From NCBI GenBank assembly GCA_029216955.1, contig JANAVB010003400.1, forward strand, positions 19,567,425-19,631,424: a stretch of DNA of 64,000 nt. Direction: 5' to 3'. The position numbers and the translations under genes were made by a program. The notes beneath the pieces are model-generated. The model saw only the letters and a list, made by a program, of their open reading frames with translations, was not told the origin of the DNA and did not search any database. This DNA comes from Iris pallida (taxonomy: Eukaryota; Streptophyta; Magnoliopsida; Asparagales; Iridaceae). This document shows, in pieces, positions 23,201 through 33,961 of this stretch. The stretch's first letter is position 1. Each line of letters starts with the position of its first letter.

Positions 23201-25281
23201 GTGAACTAGTGTGCCCAATATTATGCTACTTAACTTCACATCTTTCTTCCACCTCTCTTAATGAATGACCAACCTCATTGCATCTTTCTCTCAGAGTTTA
23301 TTCTAAACAGGAACAAGTACTCTGTCAGTTTACCCAACGAGTTTTTACTGTTAAAGGAAAAAAAAACAGTCCATATGGACTGCCTCACAAAGTTGTCCTT
23401 TGAACATTCTCTTGTTCTATCGGTTCTCCTTGAGCAATAGACTTGACATTTCCATCTGGTGTCCCTTTGGTACACATTTAGTAGCCATTAAATTCAAGCT
23501 ACAAATTTCCCACTCACCTAACTCCATTAATTCTCTCTGGTCTTCCCGGAGGCTGAGAGGGGTGCAATAACTATGATTGTCATCTTCTGAACCAAACAGC
23601 AATAACAATGGACGGAAATTATCTTTGTGGAGACTGCTGGACCTTCACATCAGTGTTGGCAGGTGTTTCTTCTTCAGTCAGATTGGTTCCGCTGTTTGCA
23701 TGTTCTTTTGAGTTCTACAGTGGTTGCATTTGTTGCTTATTCAGGATTCTGTCCTTAGATATGAGGGGGCTTTACCGGATGCATTTTGTTCCATTTTTCC
23801 TATCCATATGCAAGTCTATATATGTCATCCTACTTATCTAGTCCTAACATCATTATCTCAATGGAAACGGGTGATTTGCTGTCCATCTATCAAAACATGA
23901 CTTTCCCAATCCTTTCTCTATGATTCTATTTTGAAAATAAAAGAGATTTTTGGGGTAATAAAGTCTTGACTCTTATAATCTACACACATTCAGATCCTAA
24001 AAATATTAAGCAAAGGTACCTGTTCATCCTCTATATATATATATCCAGTGACAATTTCTTGGAATTCATCGAAGGGAATTCATATGGACCTAGAGAAAAT
24101 CAAAGCTATCCCGAGCATGCAGGCACCTAGAAATCAAAGAATTAAGGGGTTTGCACGGAAGACTGGCATAAATCAGGAGATTTATTGTGAACTTCTCCGA
24201 CAGATGTCAACCATTTACCAAACTGATGAAGAACGGCGTCTCATTCGTGCAGGATGAGGCATGCCAACAAGCCTTCGAGGATATCAAACGATACTGGATG
24301 AATCCTCCAATAACAGTAGCTCCTGTTACGAACAAACCATTCCTAGTATATGTAGGTGCAATGGACCACGTCTTGGGTGTCCTGCTGGCATAGAAAAAAC
24401 GAGAACCACGAACAAGCGATATACTACTTAAGTCAGATGATGACCAGTGCAGAACGTCAGTACAATCACATTGAGAAGGAATGCTTGGCGTTAGTATTCG
24501 CTATTCAAAAGATGCAAAATTATATGATTGGGCAATCAATGCTCGTATTCCCAAATCTTGATATATGAGATAATAGTTGATCAAGGTGATTACGGAGGAT
24601 GATATAGGATTTTACATGATTTTCCCATCACCTGCTTAATATGTAATCGGTATATTATTCATGCTTCTTAACCTGGCTACATTGGATCCGTATTGTTCTA
24701 TATCGGTGTACCATATATAGTACTGGTCCTGACTATTGCATTTATATGTGCCCTGACTACCCATTGCACTGATAGGTTCCCAGATTACCTTATTAATATT
24801 ATACTCCTATTTACCTGTACGGATTCCCTTGTATTAGGATAGTGCTTTTATAGTGGACTAGAAAAGGAGAAAATTGTTTGTGATTGATATAACTATTGGG
24901 TTAATTTAGATTATTATCCCCTTGTACCCGAAGGCTAACTTGGATTACTCTCGATGTACTCGTACTTCGATACGATATTCTAGGATGAATTGTCAAGTGC
25001 CCACGTCCTAGTATCCAAATGATAATTGCAGGTATAATTATCTAATTAAATTCACCTAGAGCATTGGGTAGGAGAGGATTCTGATCTTCATTCGTTGTTA
25101 TCGGTTAGTCCGTCAGATAGAGTGACATATCCACTAACTGGATGGTCGTATTTGTTGTTATATATATCTCGGGTACCGACCACAGTGACTGTCCTCAGGG
25201 AGTGTCGTAGGCTGTTATTATATATACTACTTATAGACCCTATTTGAGGATCTGATGTGGAAGGAGAGAATGAAAAAAGGG

Positions 25282-25332
<51 letters not shown>

Positions 25333-27927
25333 GGCTTGTTCACGGGATTATTGTGAGTATGATTTGTATACACAAGAATAGCACTCATGTTTGTTGTTGT
25401 TGGTTTCATCCAAACAGGGAATTATACATTGGAGCAAGGTTCGCGATATCGATATCGATCGGACCCTTTCTACGAGTATCGTGGTCAGCAATATCAGTGG
25501 TTTCAGATTGAAGTATCGGATTTTTTTGGTATCAGATAGCAATTATCAATAAATTTAGAAAAAAATATTTTAGACATTTATGCATAATTTTAAGTTTTTA
25601 TGTATTGTTTTATAGTAGTTTTGAAAGTGAATGAAACAATAGTCACCCTGAATGATTGGTTTATCTACGATAGATAAGTTTTCATTTACATGCTTTTACA
25701 ACCTTACTATGCTTTTACATCCTTGCTTATTAGTCTTTTCCATTTAATTTTCTTTGCCGAATTGACTAGGAAAGAGACCGCAATGTCGGTATCGATGAGT
25801 ATCGGTATCGGAACATGCCAAACCGTATCGGTATCGACAATATCGAATGGATATCGGCCGATACTACAACTATGCATTGGAGAAGAACCAAGATAATTAA
25901 AAAGGGTTTGACAAGGTTTCTTGCCCGGGACTATCCTACAACAGATATTGCATGTTCATGTATAGAGTCCCAAGATTGTCATAGAATAAAATGACAACTT
26001 ACATGATACCTTCCACACCTTCCCTTTTTCTTGTTGACAACGCCTCCAATGTAACCCAAAAAATGAACTGTAATGGGAAGTAAAGAATGGAACCTATTAG
26101 AGAGATCCATGTTTAAAAGACAAAGCAAAATGGTCTCCAACCCATATTGTGTCCATACCAGTATCTCTATGGTACGGCATGGTTGACTACTTTACCTATA
26201 TGAAAATGTCTATATCTTGTATCTGTATGGTACCGCGCCATTGGAGACCTATTGATACTAACTGGCAGGAAGAGGAAGGGATCACCAGTGCACCTGTACA
26301 ACCCTAACAACAAATTTGCGAAGTTGCCAAAAAGTTGGCCCCCATTCAGAACCCTCCACTATATTTTTTTATAAAACGCTCTCCAGTTTAAGAAAACAGC
26401 TATAACTTTCAATCATTATGATTTAGTACACAAAAGCTAATCCGTTATAGGAAACTAGTTAACACTTAACAGGTAGAAATTGTGACATAAGCATGACACC
26501 ACAGAAAACAACAAATGCAGGAAATCATAACTAATGGTAGTGGGTTATATGCCATGACAATTTGTGATAGCAGGTTATACTCAACAATTAAACCCATATA
26601 TGTTGTTCAAACACGGCCACGGCAACACAGACAAGTCACTAAAATAAGCACACTGTATATTTATATTATTATTAGTGGTTGTCCATATCTTGTCTGAATC
26701 TCTGACGCAAACGCAAAACCAATTTTGGCATCTAAAGCCATATTGCATACATAGAACATAGTTTGATTAACCAAGCACCCAAAAGAAAGAAGTAAATCAA
26801 TATTAAAATCTCAACTGAACCTCCAATAACATTGTTGATTATATGTTTCAGAAATGAAACTGTAAGAAAAGGTAGAATTTTCAAGTCATAATACAGAACC
26901 ATACAAAAAAAGCTTGTATTCTTATTCTGGGTATAATCACTTTAAAAAGTATATTCTCCTTGAACATGCAGAGCTTGGCCGCTTGAGATATCAAAAGTTG
27001 ATTACATGACTAATTCTGATTTCTGACCATCCACGTAATTCGTATTTCAATATTTATATATCTTCTTCGCTCCTTAAACATTTTTAAACATTTTTCAAGG
27101 ATGGCTCAGACAAAAAACATCTACTTATTAATGGGGGGCTTGTAGGAAAATCAAATGCATGAGACTTTCAGGTTTCTTTATGTTTTTTTTCTTGTATTTA
27201 TTTACTCTCTCAAATTTAACCACCATTTTCTTTCCCTACCAAAAATCCCTCTACTACGTGTAGCACGAAGACCTAGATCTACTTAGGTCCAACGCCAACC
27301 AAATTGAAGATCATTTATTAATCTCCAGATTCCTATATATATATTATCAACTTGTAATATAATCAGCACAAGCCATAGTCAAAATTCTCCTCAAGCTCAT
27401 TAAAGAGCTAACCTCCTTTTGGCGTTCACACAGGGCAGCTTTACGAAGGGACGTCAGGAAACATAACTTCCTATGCCATGCAGCCCAAAATCAATCCAAA
27501 GAGCCCGAACTAAATCCACAAAATATATCATCAAAAATCTCAGAATTCCCCCCATTTACTTAACAAAGACCCTAACAAGACTTGAACTATAACTGTACAC
27601 AATCAAGAAATCGACGAGGAAACAAACAATCCGACACGATCGACATATATAAATTATTCAGATCAAGACATAGGATTTCAGATATAAAAATATATTCCGA
27701 TGGAATCGGAGCGAGGGGTATACCTTGAGATAGGAGAGCTTCATGCTCCCATAGACGACTCCGAAGCTCAAGGCACTAGCACGAGCCACCTGTTCAATCA
27801 ATCAATGAATCGATGATGATGATGACTTCAATTATATACATACAATATCAACAATCAAATGGATAGAGAGAGAGGGGCTTACGAGAGCTAGAGTACTGAC
27901 TCCGGAGTAGAGTCCTGGAAGCGCCAT
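17207..27927 (-). CDS. ATP synthase subunit e-like small mitochondrial protein (3 exons)
   Basis: Exons: 27927-27883 (15 codons), 27789-27724 (22 codons) and 17248-17207 (13 codons plus TAA). All junctions are phase 0 with GT-AG borders (GTAAG and GTATAC donors; a T-rich tract before the last CAG). The 50-residue product starts MALPGLYSGVSTLAL, continues VARASALSFGVVYG and ends in a Lys/Ala/His-rich tail. It matches the pattern of the plant proteins annotated as ATP synthase E chain. GVVYG at residues 25-29 is the GxxxG membrane-helix motif that in subunit e supports dimerisation of the inner-membrane ATP synthase. The family is normally about 50-70 residues, so this is full length. Intron 1 is 93 nt and intron 2 about 10.5 kb. 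The gene lies alone among repeats. Function is inferred from family resemblance; the splicing is my reading and untested. Confidence 0.85.
18038..18665. repeat. Tandem duplication with a 317-bp period
   Basis: AGGCTATAAGGAATTTC at 18038 recurs at 18355, and the two units stay similar to the shared end GAAACCCATG...GAGTTGGCAC. Differences are scattered substitutions and small indels, so the duplication is not recent. It includes matching short ORFs (18249 and 18564) that are not genes. Confidence 0.9.
19365..19735. repeat. TATCGG-rich dispersed repeat, copy 1
   Basis: It shares with 25432-25880 an AT-rich core (TAGTTTTGAAATTGAATGAAATAATAGTCACC, here split by substitutions), a CCGAATGACTGGGAAA-like segment and a GATATTACGAACTATGCA end. 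It is rich in ATCGG/CCGAT words at the margins. Non-coding; element class unknown. Confidence 0.7.
22740..23200 (+). pseudogene. Possible decayed LINE reverse transcriptase fragment
   Basis: Plus-strand frames give NLADDVLTRILYHAVQ, preceded by a QEIYLWPYF segment where LINE RTs have QGDPLSPYLF. Further on DFPFNYLNCQ and DVNHRL recall the RT region beyond the active site. Several stops and shifts intervene. The resemblance is weak and made by eye. Confidence 0.3.
24045..24550 (+). pseudogene. Ty3/gypsy RT-RNase H fragment
   Basis: Plus-strand pieces in three frames give FLGFI-like, RGIHMDLEKIKAIPSMQAP and FSDRCQPFTKLMKNGVSFV, then ACQQAFEDIK and PFLVYVGAMDHVLGVLLA. YYLSQMMTSAERQYNHIEKE and CLALVFAIQKMQNYM follow. 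This is the RT-to-RNase H transition of plant gypsy elements, probably the Tat/Athila side. Family catalytic residues are changed and the frame is broken. It lies inside intron 2, antisense to the host gene. Confidence 0.85.
25287..25330. repeat. (TA)n microsatellite
   Basis: About 44 bp of TA dinucleotides inside intron 2. Confidence 0.95.
25432..25880. repeat. TATCGG-rich dispersed repeat, copy 2
   Basis: It starts with CGATATCGATATCGATCGG, has the AT-rich core shared with copy 1, and ends GGCCGATACTACAACTATGC. The margins are dense in GTATCGG/CGATA words that are partly inverted with respect to each other. Confidence 0.75.
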
Positions 27928-28120
27928 TGATGAAGAGGAGAGGGGAATATGTGAGTTGGTGATGGAGAAGAGGAGGAGGAGGAGGAGCTGCCAGAAACCC
28001 TAGATATATAGTTTTATTTTTATTAATTCTACTTGGAAAACAAGCCAGTTGAAAACGAATCGAATATTAGGGTTTTGGATCTCAGAATTAGAGCTCCAAT
28101 AGTTGTTGGGTTGGGCTCGG
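27928..28120 (-). promoter_or_regulatory. Promoter and 5' UTR of the subunit e gene
   Basis: Reading the minus strand toward the ATG at 27927: TGGGCT (site II-like) is complemented at 28112-28117. A telo-box AAAACCCTAA follows at 28076-28067, a TATA box CTATATAT at 28011-28004, and TAGGGTTT (a telo-box in the other orientation) at 28002-27995. Then comes a CT-rich leader with CTCCTC repeats. Telo-box plus TGGGCY is a known combination in plant genes for mitochondrial and translation proteins, which fits the predicted product. The start of transcription is inferred at about 27970-27980. Confidence 0.6.
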
Positions 28121-28177
28121 GTTGCAGGAGTGATCTGGTTTCTTTATTGGGTTCGTATAAGACAAATCTTGCAAGAA

Positions 28178-28204
28178 AGTAAATAATAATAATAATAATA
28201 ATAA
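28178..28204. repeat. (AAT)n microsatellite, left part
   Basis: AAT repeats stop at 28204 and resume at 28590 after the Helitron, so one microsatellite was split by the insertion. Confidence 0.85.
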
Positions 28205-28589
28205 TCTATTCTACTATATAATAGAAAAATTTGGTGGTGAAACTTTTGAATTCCTAAAATACCCTTAAGTATTTTATATTCATGATGTTATTATGTCAAC
28301 TTGCATGTCATTTATGTTTAAGAGTCAAAGCAATAAAATTTGCATGCAAGTTTACTTTTTTCATATAACTTTTCATATTCCAATGGTAAAATTTTCTATC
28401 CTTACCATTTTCGAAATATTATTATTCTCAATAGAAAAATTAAAAAAAGAACAAAATTTGTAGTTTGAATCTCTTGGCATTATAAAAAGAAAACACACAT
28501 CAATAATTATCTGGAAAAGACGAAAAGATGACAACTGAGATTATGATATTCTGACTAAAATACGTGCAAAACACGTACATGTAGACTAG
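28205..28589 (+). mobile_element. Small non-autonomous Helitron
   Basis: The 5' end is TCTATTCTACTATATAATAG directly after an A. The 3' end is a short hairpin (ACGTG-CAAAA-CACGT, 28562-28576), a ten-base spacer and the terminus CTAG followed by T. 5'-TC, 3'-hairpin-CTRR and insertion between A and T are the Helitron signature. It is 385 bp and has no coding sequence. The flanks are AAT repeats. Confidence 0.85.
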
Positions 28590-28641
28590 TAATAATAATA
28601 CACATTCCTCCAATGGAGATCCAATTACTTTATGCTACCCT

Positions 28642-29261
28642 TTATTTGAAAAGTAATATTGTTTGCACCTCAAAATTGTCCGTCCAAATCATTCTTATTT
28701 GGTAGCTGACGTGGCGTATTAAATAGCATTATGTAGCATCTAACATAGCAGCTAACATAGCAAATTTTAACCCAAAAAATTAAATATCCACTTTTTTATG
28801 TTAATATTGATATTAATATTAATATTAATTTAATATTAATATAATGTTAATGTTAATATTAATTTTAATTTTAATGTTAATAATAATTTTAATTAATTTT
28901 AATCTTAATTTTAATGTTAATGCTAATGCTAATTTTGACCGTCTAAATTAATGTTAAAATTAAAGTTAACTTTAAAATTAAAATTAACATTAACTTTAAT
29001 ATTAAAACTGAAATTATAAATAATATTAAATTAACAATAATTTTATTAAGATTATGATTAATATTAATATTAGAATTAACATTAATATTAACATTAACAT
29101 TAAAAAATTGGAAAATTGATTTTTTTTTGTTAAAATTTGTCATGTCAGATGTCATGTTAGATGCTACGTAATGCTATTTAACACGTCACGTCATTTGTCA
29201 CATAAAGATTGATGGTTTGGAGGGACAATTTTGAGTGCAAATAGCATTAATCTTATTTGAA
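28642..29261. mobile_element. Mutator-like foldback MITE with 9-bp target duplication
   Basis: TTATTTGAA at 28642-28650 and 29253-29261 is a 9-bp duplication around a 602-bp element. Imperfect terminal inverted repeats of about 125 bp share TTTGCACCTCAAAATTGTCC/TTTGCACTCAAAATTGTCC ends and TAAATAGCATTA...AGCATCTAACAT words. The centre is a TTAATATTAAT-type low-complexity core that is itself self-complementary. A 9-bp duplication plus long TIRs fits a Mutator derivative. Non-coding. Confidence 0.85.
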
Positions 29262-30129
29262 TATGGGATTTCACTCATCTTTGAATATTAGCATCACCAA
29301 ATAGACGAAAAACAAATTAAAGAAGTTTTTCTAGTCATATGATATCAATAGAAAAAATAAGAAGATAAGTAATATTTGTAGTCCAATTGATTAATAATAT
29401 CAACAATTAAATTAGATCTATATTGATCCATATATAAAGTTGCAGGGGAATTTGAACACTGAACTGGAGCACCACAAATGGTGTCACAATCTGAGGAAAA
29501 ACTTTAATGAGATAGTAAAATCACTCATAGGATCTCATCTTCATAAAACTTAAATGGAGGCAATGAAATCAATCAGAAGCTCTCATCTTCATGTAGAATA
29601 ATTTCAATCCAAAATATTGCTCCCTAATAAATAATAAGGAATTTTATAAAGAAGGAACATTATCTTTTGTTATACATGTAAGGAGAGACATAAATTCTTT
29701 ACGCTTTTTTTCATGTTTCTTTCTGTTTTTGTAGTGTTTAAGTTGGTTTGACTAATTAAAATCCTTATTGGGGAGACAAAATGCCCCCTACTTGCAAAGC
29801 AATCGATACATACATATACAATGATTTATGGAATACAAGGTAGACATTACTTGTCTAAACCTATTATTGACACCATTGTAGTTAAAATCATTCCCTTTAT
29901 TAAGATAGTATAGAATTTCTTCATCAGAGATTATATTATCAGTAATCGATCATGCGTTTGGTTTGTTACTTATGTACTCCTCTAAGGCAACATCAACATC
30001 GAAATTAGATAAATCAACCACAAACTGTTAATTAGAATTGGTCCCTCCGTCGAGTTCCAATCCATTGACGTCTATAACATAAGGCTTTGATCATTGTGAC
30101 GGGAAGCACTTTCGCTATATCCTTCGATG
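29262..30129. other. No gene recognised
   Basis: AT-rich intergenic sequence with two short similar stretches (CTCATCTTCAT at about 29537 and 29582). No ORF or element ends that I can support. Confidence 0.4.
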
Positions 30130-30700
30130 TAGATGATCAAAGGCCTTCTTCTTCAGCTACATCAGCCTCAACTTCATCATCGATGTCATTGCTACCTTCT
30201 TTCTTTGGATAGTGTTGTTTGTATAGCGCTACATCCGAGAAGTAGGCTAGCTTCAACACCTTTGAATGGGTCAATGTCAAGGAACTTCGTTTTGACCACT
30301 CCCTCACTGTGCACATACTTAGAGTATTGGTGGAGCATGGATGGTACAATGAGATTTTATGTATCCGTAGTCATCCAAGCAAGATATTGTAGGATACATC
30401 TACATCGATCACATAGCAAGTGACCTTTGTACGAAGATCGCCTATATGGCATCTAAGGCAGATCTTTCCCAATATATGGCTTCTTCCAGCATTGAAACCC
30501 AAAATGGTAGTATTTGGATGTAAGCAGATGCATTAAAATTCCAAGATTTGTAACAAGCTCCTGGGTATCATGCTGAGCAATGGACCTCGATCGATGTACA
30601 TTGGATCTACCTTGATAGCACCGATGTACTCACTATAGTACAACGGTCTATTGTGTCGATTGTTCTTCAATAACATAACCTCCTAAAAAAAGGTTATGTT
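30130..30700 (-). pseudogene. Ty3/gypsy protease-region fragment
   Basis: Minus-strand frames give NNRHNRPLYYSEYIGAIKVD, IPRSLLQIL, GKICLRCHIGDLRTKVTCYV and the retropepsin-type ID(V/A)D.SYNILLG followed by IVPSMLHQYSKYV and DPFKGVEA. This is the long protease domain found in plant Tat/Athila/Ogre-type gypsy polyproteins. Stops and frameshifts are common. The ORF at 30942-31241 upstream on the same strand may belong to it, but I did not recognise it. Confidence 0.7.
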
Positions 30701-31260
30701 GGGTACTCGCTCTGTCACATTATGGCAATAAGGGCAGGCTACAGGTTCTTCAATGTGCAGCTTGACCTACGTCAGGTAAGAGTCCACATACAGCAACGGC
30801 TCTCTTAATACATCTATGATCTCTTTGGAAAGGCGGAGAAGCTCATAGTTTGAGAGCCGACCTGAAGTATTAGCAAGCTGTGCTAATATGTCAAAGTTGT
30901 ATGACTTATCCAGTCCCTAGGGTGGATTCTTCTTCAAGAACTTATCGAACTGGACATCCTTTTGTTTGCTTTATCGCCGCTAGTTGCTTTGTCGGAGTAG
31001 CTGCAGGCAAAGAAGGAGACGCATCCTCCTGGATCGGGTCATAAGTCCATAAATATGTTCTACCAGATCTAATATTCCCGAAAAGAGCCTCGTTTGTATG
31101 AAAGACAATATTGCAAGACTTGTCCTTCTTTTTCTTCGACTTTGATTTTAAAGGAGAAGGGACGCCCTCCCATTGTTGGTCTTGGATGATGTTGGAATGA
31201 ACCCACATCACTTTGCTAGTTTTATTGGTCAATAGCACCAAACTACTTGCATTCTTCCTG

Positions 31261-31740
31261 CACTATAACAAAAATGAGTTTTAATGACACTCAAAAAGTG
31301 TCATTAATGATTTTCTATGACATTTTTTGAGTGTATCTAGAGAGGGTGTCATAGAAACTTTTTGACTTTCAACGACACAAAAAAGTGTCATGTAATAATT
31401 TTATAACGACACTTTCTAAATGTCTTTTAATGCTCTCATGGCACTTATGTCATCTTAATGTGCTTCAATTATAACAACTGATAAGTGTCGTCAACATTAC
31501 GATACTTTGCAAATGTCATCTAAAAACACTCTATGACATCTAATAAATGTCATGGATATTTGCCATGACACTTTTTATGTGTCATCTTAACAACAACTGA
31601 CAAAGATTTTTAGTCATGGCACTTTACTGGTGCCATCTTACTGTGCTTCAATGAAAGGTAATAAATGTCGTCAAAATTATGACACTTTACAAATGTCATG
31701 TAAACCCACATTATCGACACATTTTAAATGCCTTCAAAAT
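31261..31740 (+). mobile_element. CACTA (En/Spm) element terminus with subterminal repeats
   Basis: It starts CACTATAACAAAAATGAG, a CACTA-type terminus, followed by many copies of GACACTTTnnAAnTGTCAT-like motifs in both orientations, as in CACTA subterminal arrays. The 3 bp before it are CTG. No matching TTGTTATAGTG end was found in the window, so the partner end is lost, diverged or outside. Confidence 0.75.
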
Positions 31741-32445
31741 ATCATCAGTATATTTTAAATATAAATTTATTTCATATTCATTTATTTATTTATTTTTAAT
31801 ATATAATTATTCTTAAATAATTTCACAAATAATAAAACTTTAATGTGCCAAAATTGATATATTAAAACATCTCAAATCTATACAAAATGTTAAGAAAAAG
31901 TTACAAGATAAATATCCAATTTGTTTAATATGAATAATCTATTACATAATATGTAAGACTCCTAGTACTTCTACTTCTTAGAGTTCAACTCTTCACATCT
32001 GACGTCTAACTTGAAACTAATTTGCACTTCGTCATTAGCTTTGCACAAAAAATATACAAAATAATATTTCAGCACAAACATACAAATATTGTGACAAAAT
32101 TTACAAACAAACCTTAGAGTCAGAAGTCTCTTCATAGTTTTCTGAGACACTAAGCAGTACGTAGAATACTGGAGTACATAATGGTAACAGAAAACAACAT
32201 CAGAATAGACTAGCTCTAACATTGTATGATACTATAAGGCTCAGTTAATGATGCTACATCAATTTATAAGGTAATAACTACTTTAGTCATTTACCACGGC
32301 AAAAAACCACAATGTTCATGTTTTAGTGGTTTTTCAATCTTCAATAAATCTAGATAACCCCGACACTGGAATGAAGGTATGTGCAGAACTTTAGTCTAGA
32401 TAACCCAACCATCATCTGAAACTCAAGATATATGATAAAGCACAC
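31741..32445. other. AT-rich interior after the CACTA terminus, no gene recognised
   Basis: ATTTATTTATT-type low complexity is followed by sequence without a supported ORF. The minus-strand ORF at 31971-32222 has no recognisable motif. Confidence 0.35.
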
Positions 32446-32646
32446 ATGCGCTCATGTATGCTGCTACCCTTTTCTGACAGGCACCTTTCAAAATTTAATT
32501 TCCATGTCTTATTGACCCATCATCCATGGGTGAAGCCAGATACCCACTCTTTTAATGATCTGATTAAAGGGTATCTTATAGACGGGAACATAGAGGAAGC
32601 AAAGAATTTATACTCAAAATTTTATTTCATACTCGATGGATCATGA
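32446..32646 (+). pseudogene. PPR-like gene fragment
   Basis: The segment reads VKPDTHSFNDLIKGYLIDG, then NIEEAKNLYSKF. It fits a pentatricopeptide repeat unit (family pattern PDxxSYNxLIxGYxxxGxxxxAxxLxxxM) over about 32 residues. There is only one clear unit, with no further repeats upstream or downstream, so it is a piece of a gene. It may have been picked up by the CACTA element whose end is at 31261. Confidence 0.45.
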
Positions 32647-33059
32647 GCATTATGTTGTAGACTTGAAATCATAATTAGTTTATAGTGTAATTTTTTTTGT
32701 TGCCAAAGAGTGAAAAAGAATGAAATTTTGATCTATTAGTTTATTGTGTAACTAAAAGAATAAACATTATTTCTGGGTTCAAGAAAAATTGTGTACACTG
32801 GGATACCTTGAAGACATGACCATCATGTTGTAGACTTAAATTTTTTTTTTTTGTAGACTTGAAAAGCATCTTTTTGTTGTAGACTTAAAATGCACTATAA
32901 AATATTTTTGTTCTTGAAAGATGTGAAGATGAAGAGATTACAAAGGCTTGTACAAACTTTACTCTTTCGTATATTGAAATTTTGTTTAGTACAAAAGAAT
33001 CCTAACACTTAACAAGTTCTAAGTACAAGAGAAATAATAAAATTTCGGGGTGTAGTAGC

Positions 33060-33480
33060 GGTAGAGATCAAGCCTGTGGTCGGCTTCTTTACTCCTTGGA
33101 CGTTTCGATGCAAGGGCGGGGGAGACCCTACTAACTCTTGCTCTCAAGCACTATCAAGAGGCACAAGCTTTCGATAGCGTACTAGCTTCGATTTTTGATC
33201 CTTCTATCCTCTCAAATGGCACAAGTGTCGAGGTATTTATAGGCTTCTCGGGCTTCAACGCACTAACTATTTTTGTTTCCAGTTGCGCAAAAGATAGGCA
33301 AAACACTCGTTTCGCATTCCTACGCTATTTTTCATGTCTGCTTGCAGAATCAGTGTCTATGCCCTATAAATGGTGGGTATGACTTGGTCTACGCCAGCTT
33401 CAAAGCAAGTAACATGTGTCACCCGTTACAAGGAATAAAAGTTGATTCCTTAAAGTTGTCAGTCAGTTAGTAGAAATTGC
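33060..33480 (-). other. LTR-like or promoter-like region
   Basis: The minus strand has GCCTATAAATACCTCG (33230-33245), a good TATA box, followed by GC-richer sequence with the paired words AAAGCTTGTGCC and TTGTGCCATTTGAG. It could be part of a decayed gypsy LTR. The ORF at 33273-33470 is not supported as a gene. Confidence 0.3.
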
Positions 33481-33484
33481 CTAA

Positions 33485-33930
33485 TGTCGCGTGTCAGTAG
33501 GCACAAACAACGAACAACTGTCAATCACATCTCCAACCTTGAATTACCCTTAAATTATGCCAAGGAGATAACATGTGGCAGCCTGCACTATGGCCACATC
33601 AACGTCGTACCCTACGAACTAGTGGAGACCATCACTACTGTATGTTAGTAGGTGCAAGCCACGAAGAACTATCTGTCTTATTGTATCTCTAGTTTCCGAA
33701 TAATGCCAAAAGAGAAGACAGGCGGCACCCTGCGTCGCGGCCACGTCAACATTGTCGTTTGCAACTTAGTGGAACTCGACACTGTTGCGTGTCAACGAGC
33801 GCAGGTCACAAACAACTATCGGCTAATTAATGCTCTACCACACACCTGTGCATTTGACCGTCAGCAACCTACGTCGTTATTTAGCCTAACAAAAACACAT
33901 ATGGCGGCCTGTGCTGCAACCACATAGCCA
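33485..33930. repeat. Diverged tandem repeats of about 150 bp (three units)
   Basis: Corresponding words recur near 33496, 33647 and 33797: AGTAGGCACAAACAACGAAC, AGTAGGTGCAAGCCACGAAG and AACGAGCGCAGGTCACAAAC. Each is followed by a GGCAGCCTGC/GGCGGCACCCTGC segment and GGCCACRTCAACNTYGT. Units are roughly 70-75 percent similar by eye. Arrays like this are known between integrase and the 3' LTR in Ogre/Tat gypsy elements, but that assignment is inference. Confidence 0.6.
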
Positions 33931-33961
33931 TAGCTTTCTGCACATTAAATATGAATCATCA

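Larger units (their letters stand above)
17249..27723 (-). other. Giant second intron (10,475 nt) of the subunit e gene
   Basis: The donor GTATAC lies at 27723 and the acceptor CTTTCAG at 17249 on the minus strand. Inside are a tandem duplication (18038-18665), two copies of a TATCGG-rich dispersed repeat (19365-19735, 25432-25880), decayed LINE and gypsy RT pieces and a TA microsatellite. The rest, including 20440-22700 and 25900-27700, shows no gene that I can support. Confidence 0.8.

Noticed and set aside
30942..31241. Minus-strand 99-codon ORF next to the CACTA terminus as transposase
   Set aside because: It lies outside the element as oriented by its CACTA end and shows no transposase motif.
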